Shown here one piece after another: positions 32,456-41,773 of a stretch of 64,000 nt of DNA (within the stretch, counting starts at the first letter, position 1; the number at the start of each line of letters is the position of its first letter). A program made the position numbers and the translations under genes. The notes beneath the pieces are model-generated. The model saw only the letters and a program-made list of their open reading frames with translations, had not been told where the DNA came from and ran no database searches. The stretch is taken from assembly GCF_003002815.1 (NCBI RefSeq), contig NZ_PVTF01000010.1, positions 346,032 to 410,031 of the forward strand, given 5' to 3'. The DNA is from Umezawaea tangerina. Its GTDB lineage: Bacteria; Actinomycetota; Actinomycetes; Mycobacteriales; Pseudonocardiaceae.

Positions 32456-33525
32456 AGAAGTCTCTCCGAGTCGCCATCGCAGGGGTCGGCTCCTGCTCGT
32501 CCAGCCTGGTCCAGGTCGCGAGCCTGGCGCGGTGGAGCACCACGCCGCTGGCCGGGATCATGCACGAGCGGATCGGCGGTTACGGCATGGGCGACGTGGA
32601 GTTCGTCGCCGCGTTCGACGTCGACGCGGGCAAGGTCGGTCTGGACCTGAGCAAGGCGATCCTCCAGTCCCCGGTCGTCGCCGACGAGCACGTCACCGTG
32701 GAGACCACCGGCGTGCAGGTGGAGCCGGGCCCGCTGCTCGACGGCCTGCGCGGCCCGCTGTCCGAGGTCGTCACCGTGCACCCCGACAGCGCGGACCTGT
32801 CGCCGGACGTGGTGCGCCGCAGACTGGTGGAGACCGGCGCCGAGGTGCTGGTGTGCCTGCTGCCCACCGGGTCCACCGAGGCGGTCCAGGCGTACGCCCG
32901 CGCGGCGGCGCTCGCGGGCGCGGCGTTCATCAACGCCACGCCGGAACCGGTGGCGCACGAACCGGAGCTGGTCGCGCTGTTCGAGGAGCGGGGTGTGCCG
33001 CTGCTCGGCGACGACCTGCGCAGCCACCTGGGCGCCACCACGCTGCACACGGCGCTGCTGGAACTGCTGCACACGCGCGGCCTGCGGGTGGTCAACACCT
33101 ACCAGCTCAACGTCGGCGGCAACACCGACTTCCTCAACCTGGCCGACCCGGCGAGGTCGGCCGCCAAGCAGAAGTCCAAGCGGCGCGCGCTGTCCGCCGC
33201 GGGCATCGACGCGAGCACGGTGGCGGCGGGCCCCAACGGGTTCGTCCCGTTCCTGGGCGACCACAAGGTCGGGTTCCTGCGCATCGAGGCCACCTCGGTG
33301 CTGGACTCCCAGCTGTCGCTGGAGATCCGGATGGAGGTGGAGGACAGCCCGAACGCGGCCGGTGTCCTGGCCAACGCCATCCGGGTGGCCGCGGCGGCGC
33401 GTGACGGCGGGATGGCGGGTGTGGTCGACGAGGTGTGCGCGTTCCTGTTCAAGAGCCCGCGCAGGCCCGCCACCGAACCGGTCGGGCTGGGTCGGTTCCA
33501 GGAGTTCGTCGCCGCGCTGGGATGA
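32452..33525 (+). CDS. myo-inositol-1-phosphate synthase
   Basis: A 357-residue NAD-dependent synthase converting glucose 6-phosphate to 1D-myo-inositol 3-phosphate. The Rossmann start VAIAGVGSCSSSLVQ, the family core NVGGNTDFLNLADPARSAAKQKSKRRAL (lysines of the active site) and PFLGDHKVGFLRIEA are all present. Length matches actinobacterial enzymes. Cells of this group already carry one for mycothiol and phosphatidylinositol, so this copy, embedded behind a SARP gene and coupled to the transketolase-like gene, probably feeds a cyclitol building block for a secondary metabolite. Confidence 0.92.
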   Translation: MKKSLRVAIAGVGSCSSSLVQVASLARWSTTPLAGIMHERIGGYGMGDVEFVAAFDVDAGKVGLDLSKAILQSPVVADEHVTVETTGVQVEPGPLLDGLRGPLSEVVTVHPDSADLSPDVVRRRLVETGAEVLVCLLPTGSTEAVQAYARAAALAGAAFINATPEPVAHEPELVALFEERGVPLLGDDLRSHLGATTLHTALLELLHTRGLRVVNTYQLNVGGNTDFLNLADPARSAAKQKSKRRALSAAGIDASTVAAGPNGFVPFLGDHKVGFLRIEATSVLDSQLSLEIRMEVEDSPNAAGVLANAIRVAAAARDGGMAGVVDEVCAFLFKSPRRPATEPVGLGRFQEFVAALG

Positions 33526-33637
33526 CCGCGGGCCATCGCGCCGGTGGGTGGGAAGTGCTTGCCCCGCAAGGGGATTCGGGAGTCCGGCAGGACGGCGTCG
33601 TCCGGTGCCGGGTCGTAGGCGAGGAGGGTGACCGCGC

Positions 33638-34426
33638 ATGGGCAGGGAAGCCGAGGGGTTCACGGGTCGCACCGCGGTGGTGACCGGTGGCGCGCAGGGG
33701 ATCGGTGCCGCGGTCGTGCGGCGGTTGTGCGCGGAGGGCTGCCGTGTGCTGATCTACGACAAGAGCCCCGAGCACGCCGCGGCGACGCGGGACCGGCTGC
33801 GCGCGCAGGGGTACTCGGTGGTCGTGGCGACCGGTGACGTGAGCGACCAGGAGGCGGTGCGGGCCGCGTTCGCGTCGGTGCCCGCGGACTGGGCGCCGCC
33901 GACGCTGCTGGTGAACTGCGCCGCGGGGTTCGTGTTCGAGGGGCTGGCCGCGACCGCCGACCAGTGGCACGCGGTCCTGGACCCGACGATCATCGGCCTG
34001 TCCCTGGTGACGCAGGCGTTCCAGGCCGGGCTGCCCGAGCGCGACGCCGACGCGGCCGTGGTCAACATCGCGTCCATCTCCGCGCACGTCGCCCAGGACG
34101 GGTTCCTCACCTACAACACCAGCAAGGCGGCCGTGCTCGGGTTCACCCGGTGCGCGGCGCAGGAGCTGGCGCCCCGCGGCATCCGGGTCAACTCGGTCAG
34201 CCCCGGCACGGTGTGGAACGACGGCAACGAGCGCTACCACCGCGAGGTGCTGGGACTGGACCGGGCCGCCGCCGAGGCGGCGCCGGAGCACGGCGGCAAG
34301 TTCCTGCTGCGGCGGTTCGCCGACCCGGCCGAGGTCGCGGCGCCGATCGCGTTCCTGCTCTCCCGCGACGCGAGCTTCATCACCGGCGTCGACCTGCCGG
34401 TGGACGGCGGCTACCTGGCGGTGTGA
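33638..34426 (+). CDS. short-chain dehydrogenase/reductase
   Basis: A 262-residue classical SDR. It has the cofactor loop TGGAQGIG near residue 17, NCAAG, the catalytic Ser in NIASISAHV and the YNTSK motif (Tyr and Lys about 160), and ends with the DGGYLAV C-terminus typical of the family. It would oxidise or reduce a hydroxyl/keto group, plausibly on the inositol-derived ring made by the preceding gene (inference). Strong ribosome binding site GAGGAGGGTG upstream of ATG 33638. Confidence 0.92.
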   Translation: MGREAEGFTGRTAVVTGGAQGIGAAVVRRLCAEGCRVLIYDKSPEHAAATRDRLRAQGYSVVVATGDVSDQEAVRAAFASVPADWAPPTLLVNCAAGFVFEGLAATADQWHAVLDPTIIGLSLVTQAFQAGLPERDADAAVVNIASISAHVAQDGFLTYNTSKAAVLGFTRCAAQELAPRGIRVNSVSPGTVWNDGNERYHREVLGLDRAAAEAAPEHGGKFLLRRFADPAEVAAPIAFLLSRDASFITGVDLPVDGGYLAV

Positions 34427-34550
34427 GCCGCCGCGTCCCGCACCGCCGCCCTCCGGCGACGCCGCGGACGGCCTCACGGCGGGCGGTGCGCCCGCCCCAC
34501 CGCGTGAACGTCGTCCCCACCCCGTGAACACAGAGAGGAAGCAAGCCGTG

Positions 34551-35657
34551 ATGCCCACCTTCCGCCATCACATCGCCACCGGGATCCCCGGCGTGGGCGA
34601 CTTCGACGAGGACGCGGTCCTGGCCAAGGTGCACCTGGCCGAGGGCGACGTGCTGGTGCTGTCCGGGTCCCTGGTCGACGGCTCCGGCACCCCGTCCTCC
34701 GACTTCGACTTCTGCGTCATCGTCGACGAGGCGGACGAGCGGTTCCACCGGGAGACCTTCCCGCGGACCGAGCACATGCGCTTCTACACCAGCGGCGACC
34801 GGGTGAAGGCCAGCTTCGACTACCTGCCCGACAGCCTGCTGGGCGTGGACGCCGAGTACCGGACCGCGGACGAGATCCGCGACATGCTGGCCGCGCACCG
34901 CAAGCTGTACCGGCACCTGACCACGCGCGCCCGCAAGTCGTCGGGCTTCGCCTCCTCGGCGGTCGACTTCAGGCTGCTGTCCCGCCTCACCTACGGCGTG
35001 CCCCTGCTCAACGCCGGGGCGTTCGCCGAGATCACCGCGGACCTGGTGCCGGGGGAGGTCTGCTACACGGCGTTCCGGACGGCGGTGGGCAGCTACCCGG
35101 ACTTCCGCGACCTGGCCGGGATGTGGGTCCAGCAAGACTACGAGACCGCGCTGGTCGCGGCGCGCAAGCTGGGGGTGGACTGCTTCCGCGGCCTGACCCA
35201 CGCGCACGGCAACACCAACCGCAACCCGAAGTACCTCGGCAGGTTCCTGGACCGGCTGCCGGAGCACCTGTCGGACCTGACGACCCGGTTCCGCGGGCTC
35301 TACGCCTACGGCGTCGCGGACCCCGCCGACGCGCCCGAGGCCATCCTGACCTGGCTCGACCTCATCGACCTCGCCTGCGCCGAGATCCGCCGGGTGCGCG
35401 ACGACGCGCCGTCGTTCGTCTCCCGCGACGACTTCCTCGACCTGCTCAAGGGCGAGCTGCACGAGACGATGAGCTGGAGCCCCGAGATCTCCAACGAGTA
35501 CTGCTTCCGCGCCAGGGAGGCCACCGGCGACGTGCCGTCGCTGCGGGAGCTGCTGGCCGCGATGGAGAAGTGCGGCGCCGCCGACCACGGGCTGCCGCTG
35601 CGGGAGTGGGCGGCGGGTCGCACCGCCCCCGCCGGCGAGAACAACAAGTCCGCCTGA
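34551..35657 (+). CDS. nucleotidyltransferase-fold protein of unknown substrate
   Basis: About 368 residues. Near residue 35 the segment VLSGSLVDGSGTPSSDFDFCVIVDE carries the GS-x(n)-DxD signature of Pol-beta-type nucleotidyltransferases. The remaining two thirds are helical with AGMWVQQDYETALVAARKLG and MSWSPEISNEYCF, which I cannot assign to a named family. It may adenylylate or cytidylylate a metabolite or a peptide. Starts ATG 34551 or GTG 34548 share the ribosome binding site AGAGGAA. The stop overlaps the asparagine synthetase start (TGATG), so the two are translationally coupled. Confidence 0.7.
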   Translation: MPTFRHHIATGIPGVGDFDEDAVLAKVHLAEGDVLVLSGSLVDGSGTPSSDFDFCVIVDEADERFHRETFPRTEHMRFYTSGDRVKASFDYLPDSLLGVDAEYRTADEIRDMLAAHRKLYRHLTTRARKSSGFASSAVDFRLLSRLTYGVPLLNAGAFAEITADLVPGEVCYTAFRTAVGSYPDFRDLAGMWVQQDYETALVAARKLGVDCFRGLTHAHGNTNRNPKYLGRFLDRLPEHLSDLTTRFRGLYAYGVADPADAPEAILTWLDLIDLACAEIRRVRDDAPSFVSRDDFLDLLKGELHETMSWSPEISNEYCFRAREATGDVPSLRELLAAMEKCGAADHGLPLREWAAGRTAPAGENNKSA

Positions 35658-37393
35658 TGTGCCGGATCCACGGGTACTGGGGGCAGGGGTTCGACCCGGT
35701 GCTGCTGGAGGCCGCGCGGGACGCCCAGCTGCCGGGCGGCCCCGACCACCAGCGGCACGTCCTGGGACAGGGCTGGGGCCTAGGCTGCAACCGGCTGTCC
35801 ATCCAGGACCCGCACACGGGGTTCCAGCCGTTCGCGAACGCCGGGGGTTCGGTGCACCTGGTGTTCAACGGCGAGATCTACAACTTCCGGCAGATCCGCG
35901 ACGAGCTCGCCGGGCACGGCGTGCACGTGGACGGCGACTCGGACGGGTCGGTCCTGCTGCCCTACTACGAGCTGCACGGCGACAGCTTCGTCGACCGGCT
36001 GGAGGGCATGTTCGCCATCGCCGTGGCTGACCTGAGGCAGCGGCCGCGCTTGAAGCTGTGGTGCGACCGGCTGGCGGTCAAGAGCCTGTACTACACCGTC
36101 ACCGACGAGGGCCTGGCCTTCGCCTCCGAACCGCGTGCCCTGGCGGCGCTGGTGAAGCGGCCGCTCGACACGGACCCGGCCGCCGTCGACCACTACCTCA
36201 ACTGGCAGTGCATGCCGACCGGGACCTCGTTGCACCGCGGCGTCTCCTCGCTCCATCCGGGCGGGAGCCTGGTCTACGACGGAGCCGAGCTGACCGTCCG
36301 ACGCCCGTCGGACGACGACGCGCCGCCGTCGCTGCCGTGCACGCCGGAAGGGCTGCGGGCGTTGCTGGGGCACGAGATCGGGCGGATGTCGTTGCAGTCG
36401 GCCCCGATCGCCGTCCAGCTGTCGGGCGGCCTGGACTCGAGCCTGCTCGCCACGTTGCTGCGCGAACGCCGCGGCGACGTCACCGGGTTCCACGTGACCC
36501 ACGAGGGTGGCGACGCGACCGACGAGCTGGTGTACGCGCGGGCGGCGGCCGACCACGCGGGCATCCCGCTGCGGGTCGTGCACATCCGGCAGGCCGACCT
36601 CCCGGAGCTGATCACGTCGATGGTGACGGCCCTGGGGTCGCCGAACGCCACGCCCCACGCCCTCAGCGCCGACGTGCTGTTCCGGGAGATCTCGGCCGAC
36701 GGCTTCCGGGTCTGCTTCGTGGGTGACGGCGCGGACGAGCAGTTCGGCGGCTACCGGCGGTACAGCACCGCGCTGGCGGCCGGGGACGACTGGCCGCACC
36801 GGTACCTCGACCGGCTGTCCCTGGTGCCCGAGCAGGAGTACCGGCGGCTCTACACCGCCGACTACCGCGACCTGGTCGACGCCGGGGTGAGCAGCAGGCA
36901 GCACCAGCTGGAGCTGCTGCGCCGCCCCTCCACCTCCCGGCTGGAGCAGATCCTCACCTTCGACCGGCTGCACAAGCTGCCGAGCCTGAACCTGCGCAAG
37001 CTCGACCACCTGTCCATGGCGCACTCGGTGGAGGGACGGGTTCCCTACTGCCAGCCGGAGGTCACCCGGTTCGCCCGGCACACCCCGGACGTCCTCAAGG
37101 CCGCCGGGCCGGGCCCGAAGCAGATCCTGTGGGAGTCGTCGACCGGTCTGATCCCGCCGTCGGTGCGGTCGCGCCCGAAGCAGCCGTTCACCTTCCCGGT
37201 GGGGGTCTCGTTGGCCGCGGGCACACCGCTGTGGGACTTCGTCGCCGACGTGCTGCACCGACCGCGCCTGGTGACCGCGGGCTACCTCGCCCACTCCGCC
37301 GTGCGGCGGGTGTTCGCCGAGCACGCCGAGGGCGTCGAGGACCACGCGCGCCTCCTGTGGGGGCTGATGGTCCTGGAGCTGTCGTTGTCCTAG
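35657..37393 (+). CDS. asparagine synthetase B-type amidotransferase
   Basis: A 578-residue protein starting MCRIHG, so Cys2 is available as the class II glutaminase nucleophile. FNGEIYNFRQIRDEL and the LASEPRAL-like segment of the glutaminase domain are intact. The synthetase domain has the pyrophosphatase loop LSGGLDSSLLA (about 258), and GDGADEQFGGYRRY. It uses glutamine and ATP to amidate a carboxylate. Lasso-peptide cyclases share the fold but normally lose the glutaminase Cys, so this is more likely a true amidotransferase for asparagine or a pathway intermediate. It is last in the plus-strand run from the SARP gene and is followed by a strong terminator. Confidence 0.88.
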   Translation: MCRIHGYWGQGFDPVLLEAARDAQLPGGPDHQRHVLGQGWGLGCNRLSIQDPHTGFQPFANAGGSVHLVFNGEIYNFRQIRDELAGHGVHVDGDSDGSVLLPYYELHGDSFVDRLEGMFAIAVADLRQRPRLKLWCDRLAVKSLYYTVTDEGLAFASEPRALAALVKRPLDTDPAAVDHYLNWQCMPTGTSLHRGVSSLHPGGSLVYDGAELTVRRPSDDDAPPSLPCTPEGLRALLGHEIGRMSLQSAPIAVQLSGGLDSSLLATLLRERRGDVTGFHVTHEGGDATDELVYARAAADHAGIPLRVVHIRQADLPELITSMVTALGSPNATPHALSADVLFREISADGFRVCFVGDGADEQFGGYRRYSTALAAGDDWPHRYLDRLSLVPEQEYRRLYTADYRDLVDAGVSSRQHQLELLRRPSTSRLEQILTFDRLHKLPSLNLRKLDHLSMAHSVEGRVPYCQPEVTRFARHTPDVLKAAGPGPKQILWESSTGLIPPSVRSRPKQPFTFPVGVSLAAGTPLWDFVADVLHRPRLVTAGYLAHSAVRRVFAEHAEGVEDHARLLWGLMVLELSLS

Positions 37394-37398
37394 CGGTC

Positions 37399-37450
37399 AC
37401 GGCCACTGCCCCGGACTTGTCCATAGGGCCGAGTCCGGGGCAGTGGCCGT
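37399..37450. terminator. perfect 19-bp inverted repeat terminator
   Basis: The arms 37399-37417 and 37432-37450 are exact complements with a 14-base loop. The structure starts 6 bp after the asnB-type stop codon and lies before the convergent kinase gene, fitting a bidirectional terminator. Confidence 0.85.
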
Positions 37451-37462
37451 CGGGGCTTCGGG

Positions 37463-38413
37463 TCAGCACCGGGCGGTGGAGGCCGCCGCTTCGGCGATCA
37501 CGTCCAGGTTGCGGTCCCAGCGGGACCAGAACCGCGAGACCCAGTCGAGGTACCACGGCACGTGGGTCCGGGACACGTCGCGTTGGTCCAGCAACGCGAC
37601 GTGCCCCGGCGTGGGGAGGAACCACAGACCGCCCAGCCGGGCCAGGTCGAGTGGTTCGGTGGTGGGCACGAGGCGCAGGAAGCGCCGCACCGCGCTCGGA
37701 CTCAGCTCGAAGTCGCCGCGGGCGCGGCGGCTCGACAGCCACAGCGCCTTCGCCGCGTCGGCGGGCCTGCGCGAGAACCCCGCCTCGTCCCAGTCGATCA
37801 CGGTGCACCCGTCCGGGCCGAAGACCAGGTTCTGCCCGTGCAGGTCGCCGTGGTGCACGGCGACGTCCGCATCGGTCAGCCGTCGCGCGCAGGCCAGCAG
37901 GCCGTCCAGGCGGGCCGTGAGCGCGCGGACGAGGTCGGGGCGGTCGGCGAGCACGGTGGCCGTGCCGGACAGCTCCTGGTCGGCGGCGGCGAGCCACGGC
38001 GAGGCGTAGTCGCCGACGAGCGCACCGGCGACCTCCACGCCCGCGGCGCGGGCCCTCAGATCGCCCAGGACGCCCGCGAGCTCGCCGACCTGCCTGCCGG
38101 TGTCCTCCGACGGGTGCCCGTCGGCGAACGGCCGGACCACGACCAGGACGGGCCGCCGGTCGCCGTGCGGGCCGAGGTCGAGGACCGGCGGGTACCAGGG
38201 CGCGCCGCGCAGGGCCGCGTCCACGAGCCGGATCCGGTCGGCGACCAGCCGCGAGGAGGTGGCGGGGTGGTGCACCTTCACCGAAAGCCGTCCGACGCGG
38301 TAGGACGTGTTCACGCCCCGGCCGTCGAACACCTCCGCCTCGCCGCGGGCGACGGCGGCCATGGCGTGCGCGACCGACGCGGTGCTGGTCGTGTCGGGGT
38401 GCCTGGCGGCCAT
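37463..38413 (-). CDS. aminoglycoside phosphotransferase (APH) family kinase
   Basis: A 316-residue kinase-fold protein. The catalytic loop HHGDLHGQNLVFG (about 208) and the metal-binding TVIDWDEAGF (about 227) are intact. The N-lobe carries SVKVHHPA with the ATP-binding Lys. Family members phosphorylate antibiotics, choline, fructosamines or other hydroxyl/amine substrates. Because the segment encodes inositol metabolism, the substrate could be a cyclitol or the final product (self-resistance); both are guesses. It is monocistronic and convergent with the asparagine synthetase gene. Confidence 0.85.
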   Translation of the reverse strand: MAARHPDTTSTASVAHAMAAVARGEAEVFDGRGVNTSYRVGRLSVKVHHPATSSRLVADRIRLVDAALRGAPWYPPVLDLGPHGDRRPVLVVVRPFADGHPSEDTGRQVGELAGVLGDLRARAAGVEVAGALVGDYASPWLAAADQELSGTATVLADRPDLVRALTARLDGLLACARRLTDADVAVHHGDLHGQNLVFGPDGCTVIDWDEAGFSRRPADAAKALWLSSRRARGDFELSPSAVRRFLRLVPTTEPLDLARLGGLWFLPTPGHVALLDQRDVSRTHVPWYLDWVSRFWSRWDRNLDVIAEAAASTARC

Positions 38414-38650
38414 GCGGGCCTCGTTTCCACCGGTGCCGGGTTTGTTCTGGAGTACGCCCCGCGAGAACGGGGCGGAAAGGCGCTTTCGTCAACGGTACGA
38501 AACCCGCGAGTTCGACGTCAAGCAACAGTCGTCCACCTCGACGCTAAACGAGTTCCCATCGTCCGCTAATTCTCGCAGGTCGGCGGGAGAATTGTCGCAC
38601 AACGGGTTCACGGAGGATTCCGGATAATTCTTCGACGGGCCTCTGAATCG

Positions 38651-38679
38651 TTGACGCGTCCGTCGGGAGTCATTACCTT
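38651..38679 (+). promoter_or_regulatory. promoter of the LuxR-type regulator gene
   Basis: TTGACG (38651-38656) and TACCTT (38674-38679) are 17 bp apart, ending 6 bp before the ATG at 38686. The short distance implies a leaderless or nearly leaderless mRNA. Confidence 0.6.
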
Positions 38680-38685
38680 TCAGTT

Positions 38686-39222
38686 ATGAGCTGGGGAAGC
38701 GGGACCACGAACGGGCGACCGGGACCCGAGCTTCCGCCCGGCGTCGTCGACGTGGCGGTCGCGCTGCCGCGGTCGCTCATCCGGTCCGGTGTGGAGCACG
38801 TGCTCGCCGCGGACGCCAGGGTGCGGCTCGTGGGCCGGGCCGACCAAGCCGCCGTGGTCGTCTGCGGACCGGGCTTCCCCACAGGGCCGCACACCGTGGT
38901 CGTGGGCGCTGAAGCCCCTGGTGAGACCGCTGTGGCGGTCGACTGGCTGGCCGTGCCGGAACGGCTCGTCGACGCGGTGCTGCACGCCGCCGCGAGGCCC
39001 GCCGACGGCCGGAGCCGGGTGCGGCCGCCGCTGGGCAGGCGGGAGGTCGAGGCGCTGCGCTGGGTCGCCCAGGGGCTGACGCACCGGCAGGTCGGCAGGC
39101 GGATGGGGCTGACCGAGGAGACGGTGAACACCTACCTCAAACGCGTCCGGGGAAAGCTCGACGCGCACAACAGGGCCGTGCTCATCCGCCGCGCCGCCGA
39201 ACTGGGCTACCTCGTCGGCTGA
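38686..39222 (+). CDS. LuxR/FixJ-type regulator with degenerate receiver
   Basis: A 178-residue regulator. The C-terminal HTH is canonical: [49 protein letters not shown]. The N-terminal 95 residues keep the size of a response-regulator receiver ([23 protein letters not shown]) but no phosphorylatable Asp in the expected strand end is visible, so it is probably controlled by something other than a kinase. No histidine kinase gene is nearby. The promoter lies only 6 bp upstream. It likely controls the surrounding biosynthetic genes. Confidence 0.87.
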   Translation: MSWGSGTTNGRPGPELPPGVVDVAVALPRSLIRSGVEHVLAADARVRLVGRADQAAVVVCGPGFPTGPHTVVVGAEAPGETAVAVDWLAVPERLVDAVLHAAARPADGRSRVRPPLGRREVEALRWVAQGLTHRQVGRRMGLTEETVNTYLKRVRGKLDAHNRAVLIRRAAELGYLVG

Positions 39223-39388
39223 CCCGCGAGAGCGCGGTGGTGAATGTCGGACGCTGAACCGTGGTGCCGAGCAGGGTCGGTTCGTGGAACGCCCTGTCGT
39301 GTGCTTTTCGCGTGGAATCCGGTAACCGATCCCCGTCGGAGTCGGAAATAGCGCTTCGAAGCGCCGAGGAATCGTGAACCCCGAAAAG

Positions 39389-39461
39389 GTGTGTCCCGCC
39401 GCTGGGGACACACGGCGGTGTCGGCGTGGACCCGGACGACACCGCGGTCCACGCCGACACC
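39389..39461. terminator. two strong hairpins between LuxR-type and NDP-kinase-like genes
   Basis: Stem 1 pairs 39389-39397 with 39405-39413 (9 bp). Stem 2 pairs 39417-39432 with 39446-39461 (16 bp, perfect). They sit between convergent genes and end 14 bp from the NDP-kinase-like stop codon. Confidence 0.8.
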
Positions 39462-39475
39462 CCACTACCGGACGC

Positions 39476-40474
39476 TCACCACCCGGCCGCCCCGGCGGCC
39501 CACCGCCCGACCAGGTCGACCACCTCGTGGCGAGCCAGGTTCTCGGTCGCCCCGTGCGGGGCGCACGTCCCGGTCCCGTCCACGAGGTTCTGGTCGGTCG
39601 CCAGCCGGTGGACCAGGGCCGCGGGCACCTCGCGTTCGGCGAGCGACCGCCCGAGGCTCGTCGCGCCGAGACCGTCGCCGTCGTGGGCGGCGAAGTACGC
39701 CCAGGCCTGGAACATCCCCTCGAGGTGGCCCGCGGACAGGTGCACCCCGTTGTAGCTCGCGGACAGTCGCGCGCCGACGTGGTCCGCCAGCTCCGCCGCG
39801 GTGCCGCGCAACGTGCCCGGCGCCGCGGTGGCGGGGTCGACGGTGCCGAGCAGGTTCTGCCGGAGGTCCGCGATCGCCCGTTCGCCGCGGCACTCGAAGA
39901 AGGCCACCAGCCGAGTCGCGTCGGCGTAACCGCGGACGAGCGCGGGCAGGAAGCCGTTGAGCACGGCCACCGTCCCCGCGCCGAGGTCGAGCGCCGAGAC
40001 GTAGGACCCCGAGCCCAGCTTGCGCACCCCGGCGGCGCTGACCATCGCCTCCAGGGCGGCCGGGTCGACGTGCGGGTGGGCCGCCAGCGCCGGGTACGCG
40101 CCCTGCGCGCCGTCGACGGCCCACTCCGCCAGCACCTGGTCGAGCCGCACGCGCGCGTCGGAGGTGAGCGCGTCGGTGCCGTCCGCGGCCACCCGGTGCA
40201 GCCTCGGGTAGTGCCGCAGCAGGTACCCGTGCGCGAGGTAGTCGTCCGCGGGCATCACCGCGCAGCGGGTCATCTCGACGCCGCCGCCCGCCAGCACCTC
40301 CCGGATCCCGGTCAGGACCTCCGCCGCCGAGGCCGCGGTCAACAGCTCCGGCTTGACCAGGGTGACGAAGTGCGTCCGCTCGTCGGCGGGCGTGGCGACG
40401 GCCCCGGTGTCCCGCCGCTGTCGGCCGAGGCTCGCGCCCTCGGCCACCGCGCGGACCGCGTTCGCGTCGATCAC
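39476..40474 (-). CDS. divergent nucleoside-diphosphate-kinase-like protein
   Basis: About 332 residues, twice the length of normal NDP kinases. The N-part THFVTLVKPELL with ...VLAGGGVEMTRCAVMPADDYLAHGYL matches NDP-kinase strands and helices (normally TxxxIKPD ... GF ... AE.HY). Near residues 210-245, LLGTVDPATAAPGTLRG and YNGVHLSAG resemble the family GATNPADAEPGTIRGD and NxIHGSD, including the phospho-accepting His (about 242). A 100-residue insertion separates the halves. It may transfer phosphate to a nonstandard nucleotide or other substrate. The GTG start overlaps the AdoMet synthetase stop codon (GTGA). No standard NDP-kinase function should be assumed. Confidence 0.62.
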   Translation of the reverse strand: MIDANAVRAVAEGASLGRQRRDTGAVATPADERTHFVTLVKPELLTAASAAEVLTGIREVLAGGGVEMTRCAVMPADDYLAHGYLLRHYPRLHRVAADGTDALTSDARVRLDQVLAEWAVDGAQGAYPALAAHPHVDPAALEAMVSAAGVRKLGSGSYVSALDLGAGTVAVLNGFLPALVRGYADATRLVAFFECRGERAIADLRQNLLGTVDPATAAPGTLRGTAAELADHVGARLSASYNGVHLSAGHLEGMFQAWAYFAAHDGDGLGATSLGRSLAEREVPAALVHRLATDQNLVDGTGTCAPHGATENLARHEVVDLVGRWAAGAAGW

Positions 40475-41652
40475 CAGAGCACGACACCCTTCTCGATGAA
40501 CTCGGCGGTGAGGTCGGCCGTGCCCGCGAGCGTCTCGCCCACCAGCGCCTCGATCGCCGACGTGTCCGGGGCGTCGGTCGTCACGATCACCTCGTCGGGG
40601 TCGGTCAGCGGCGCGCCCTTCGAGGTGATGATGTGCACCTGGGACTCGTCGCCACCGAGCTCGTGCACGCGTTCGGCGAGGCGCATCGCCAGCACGTTGT
40701 AGATCTTGCCGGTGTGGTCGAGGGGGTTCTTGCCCGCGGAGGCCTCGATGCTCATCGGTCGCATCGGCGTGATCAGGCCGTTCACCCGGTTGCCGCGACC
40801 GACCACCCCGACGTCGCCGCTGTCGGCGACGGACCCGAAGACCGTCAGGTACGCCTTGTCGTTGGCGTTGACCAGCACGTCGAAGTCGGCGATGCCCGAC
40901 GAGGCCAGGAACTTCTCGATCTCCTCGGTCGCCAGGTCGCGGTGGTGGCGGTACTCCTCGACGGACCCGATCAGCCCGGCCAGGAACGGCAGGTTGACCA
41001 CGAGCCGGAACTTCTCCGCCCGACGGCTGCCGACCACCTTGACGTCCCACCCGGTCTCGGGGTGGCGGAGCTTGAACTCCGGGCCGTTGACGAGCCGCTC
41101 GATCCCGAGCACCGCGTTCTCCAGCCGGGAGAGCGGCGCGTAGCCGTGCAGGATGTTCGTGTCGTTGGAGATCAGGCCCGCCGAGCGCAGCGGGATCAGG
41201 TCCCCGGAGTCGCGCGGGGCGTAGCGCGCGGAGCTGCGGCTCGGGCCGCGGTGGTCGACGAGCCCCAGTTCGAGCCGCAGGTGCTCGGCGGGGACGAACC
41301 CCGTGGTCACCTCGGTCAGCACCTCGCCCGCGGCGGCGAAGAGGATTTCCCGCAACGGGATCTCGGTGTCGCCGACGTGGCTGGCGGCCTTCCCGTAGAC
41401 GGTGACCCGGTACGGCGCGGTCAATTCACCTCGACCGAAGTCCACGTCCGCGCCGCCGCCGTACAGCACGACTTTGTCGAACCAGTGGTGGGCGACGCCG
41501 CCGAAGTTCTCGAGGCAATACTGCGAATAGCGCTGCGACATCCGTTCCGCCATGGCGTCGCACATGGTGTCCGGATGGCCGACCCCTTTGCGCTCGACGA
41601 CCTCGTAGGAGCGTTCCCCGGCCGCCCGCAGTGGGCGTTCGACAGACAGCAT
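40471..41652 (-). CDS. archaeal-type S-adenosylmethionine synthetase
   Basis: A 393-residue enzyme of the archaeal MAT family rather than the usual bacterial MetK. Signatures include [18 protein letters not shown] at the N-terminus, [19 protein letters not shown] and [20 protein letters not shown] followed by [11 protein letters not shown]. It makes AdoMet from ATP and methionine, or an analogue. The housekeeping MetK is expected elsewhere, so this copy probably serves the cluster, for instance the methyltransferase at 53.6 kb. It is coupled to the downstream NDP-kinase-like gene. Its start is divergent from the P-loop kinase gene. Confidence 0.92.
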   Translation of the reverse strand: MLSVERPLRAAGERSYEVVERKGVGHPDTMCDAMAERMSQRYSQYCLENFGGVAHHWFDKVVLYGGGADVDFGRGELTAPYRVTVYGKAASHVGDTEIPLREILFAAAGEVLTEVTTGFVPAEHLRLELGLVDHRGPSRSSARYAPRDSGDLIPLRSAGLISNDTNILHGYAPLSRLENAVLGIERLVNGPEFKLRHPETGWDVKVVGSRRAEKFRLVVNLPFLAGLIGSVEEYRHHRDLATEEIEKFLASSGIADFDVLVNANDKAYLTVFGSVADSGDVGVVGRGNRVNGLITPMRPMSIEASAGKNPLDHTGKIYNVLAMRLAERVHELGGDESQVHIITSKGAPLTDPDEVIVTTDAPDTSAIEALVGETLAGTADLTAEFIEKGVVLW

Positions 41653-41773
41653 GATTCGTCAGACCTCCGTTCGGCCCTCATCCGATGATGGGAATGGGGG
41701 CGCTGCTGGAATTCACGTTAGAATGGCGCTCGGGTTGCGAAGTCCCTGCTGTGACGATGAAAGGACCATTCGG

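Noticed and set aside
35657..37393. Lasso-peptide cyclase
   Set aside because: Cys2 and the glutaminase motifs are intact, and no lasso B protein, RRE or leader-type precursor is present; a true amidotransferase is more likely.
41651..41773. Start of the P-loop kinase at 41651
   Set aside because: The extra 41 codons overlap the divergent AdoMet synthetase start and precede the first family-like residue; TTG 41774 with GAAAGGA fits better.
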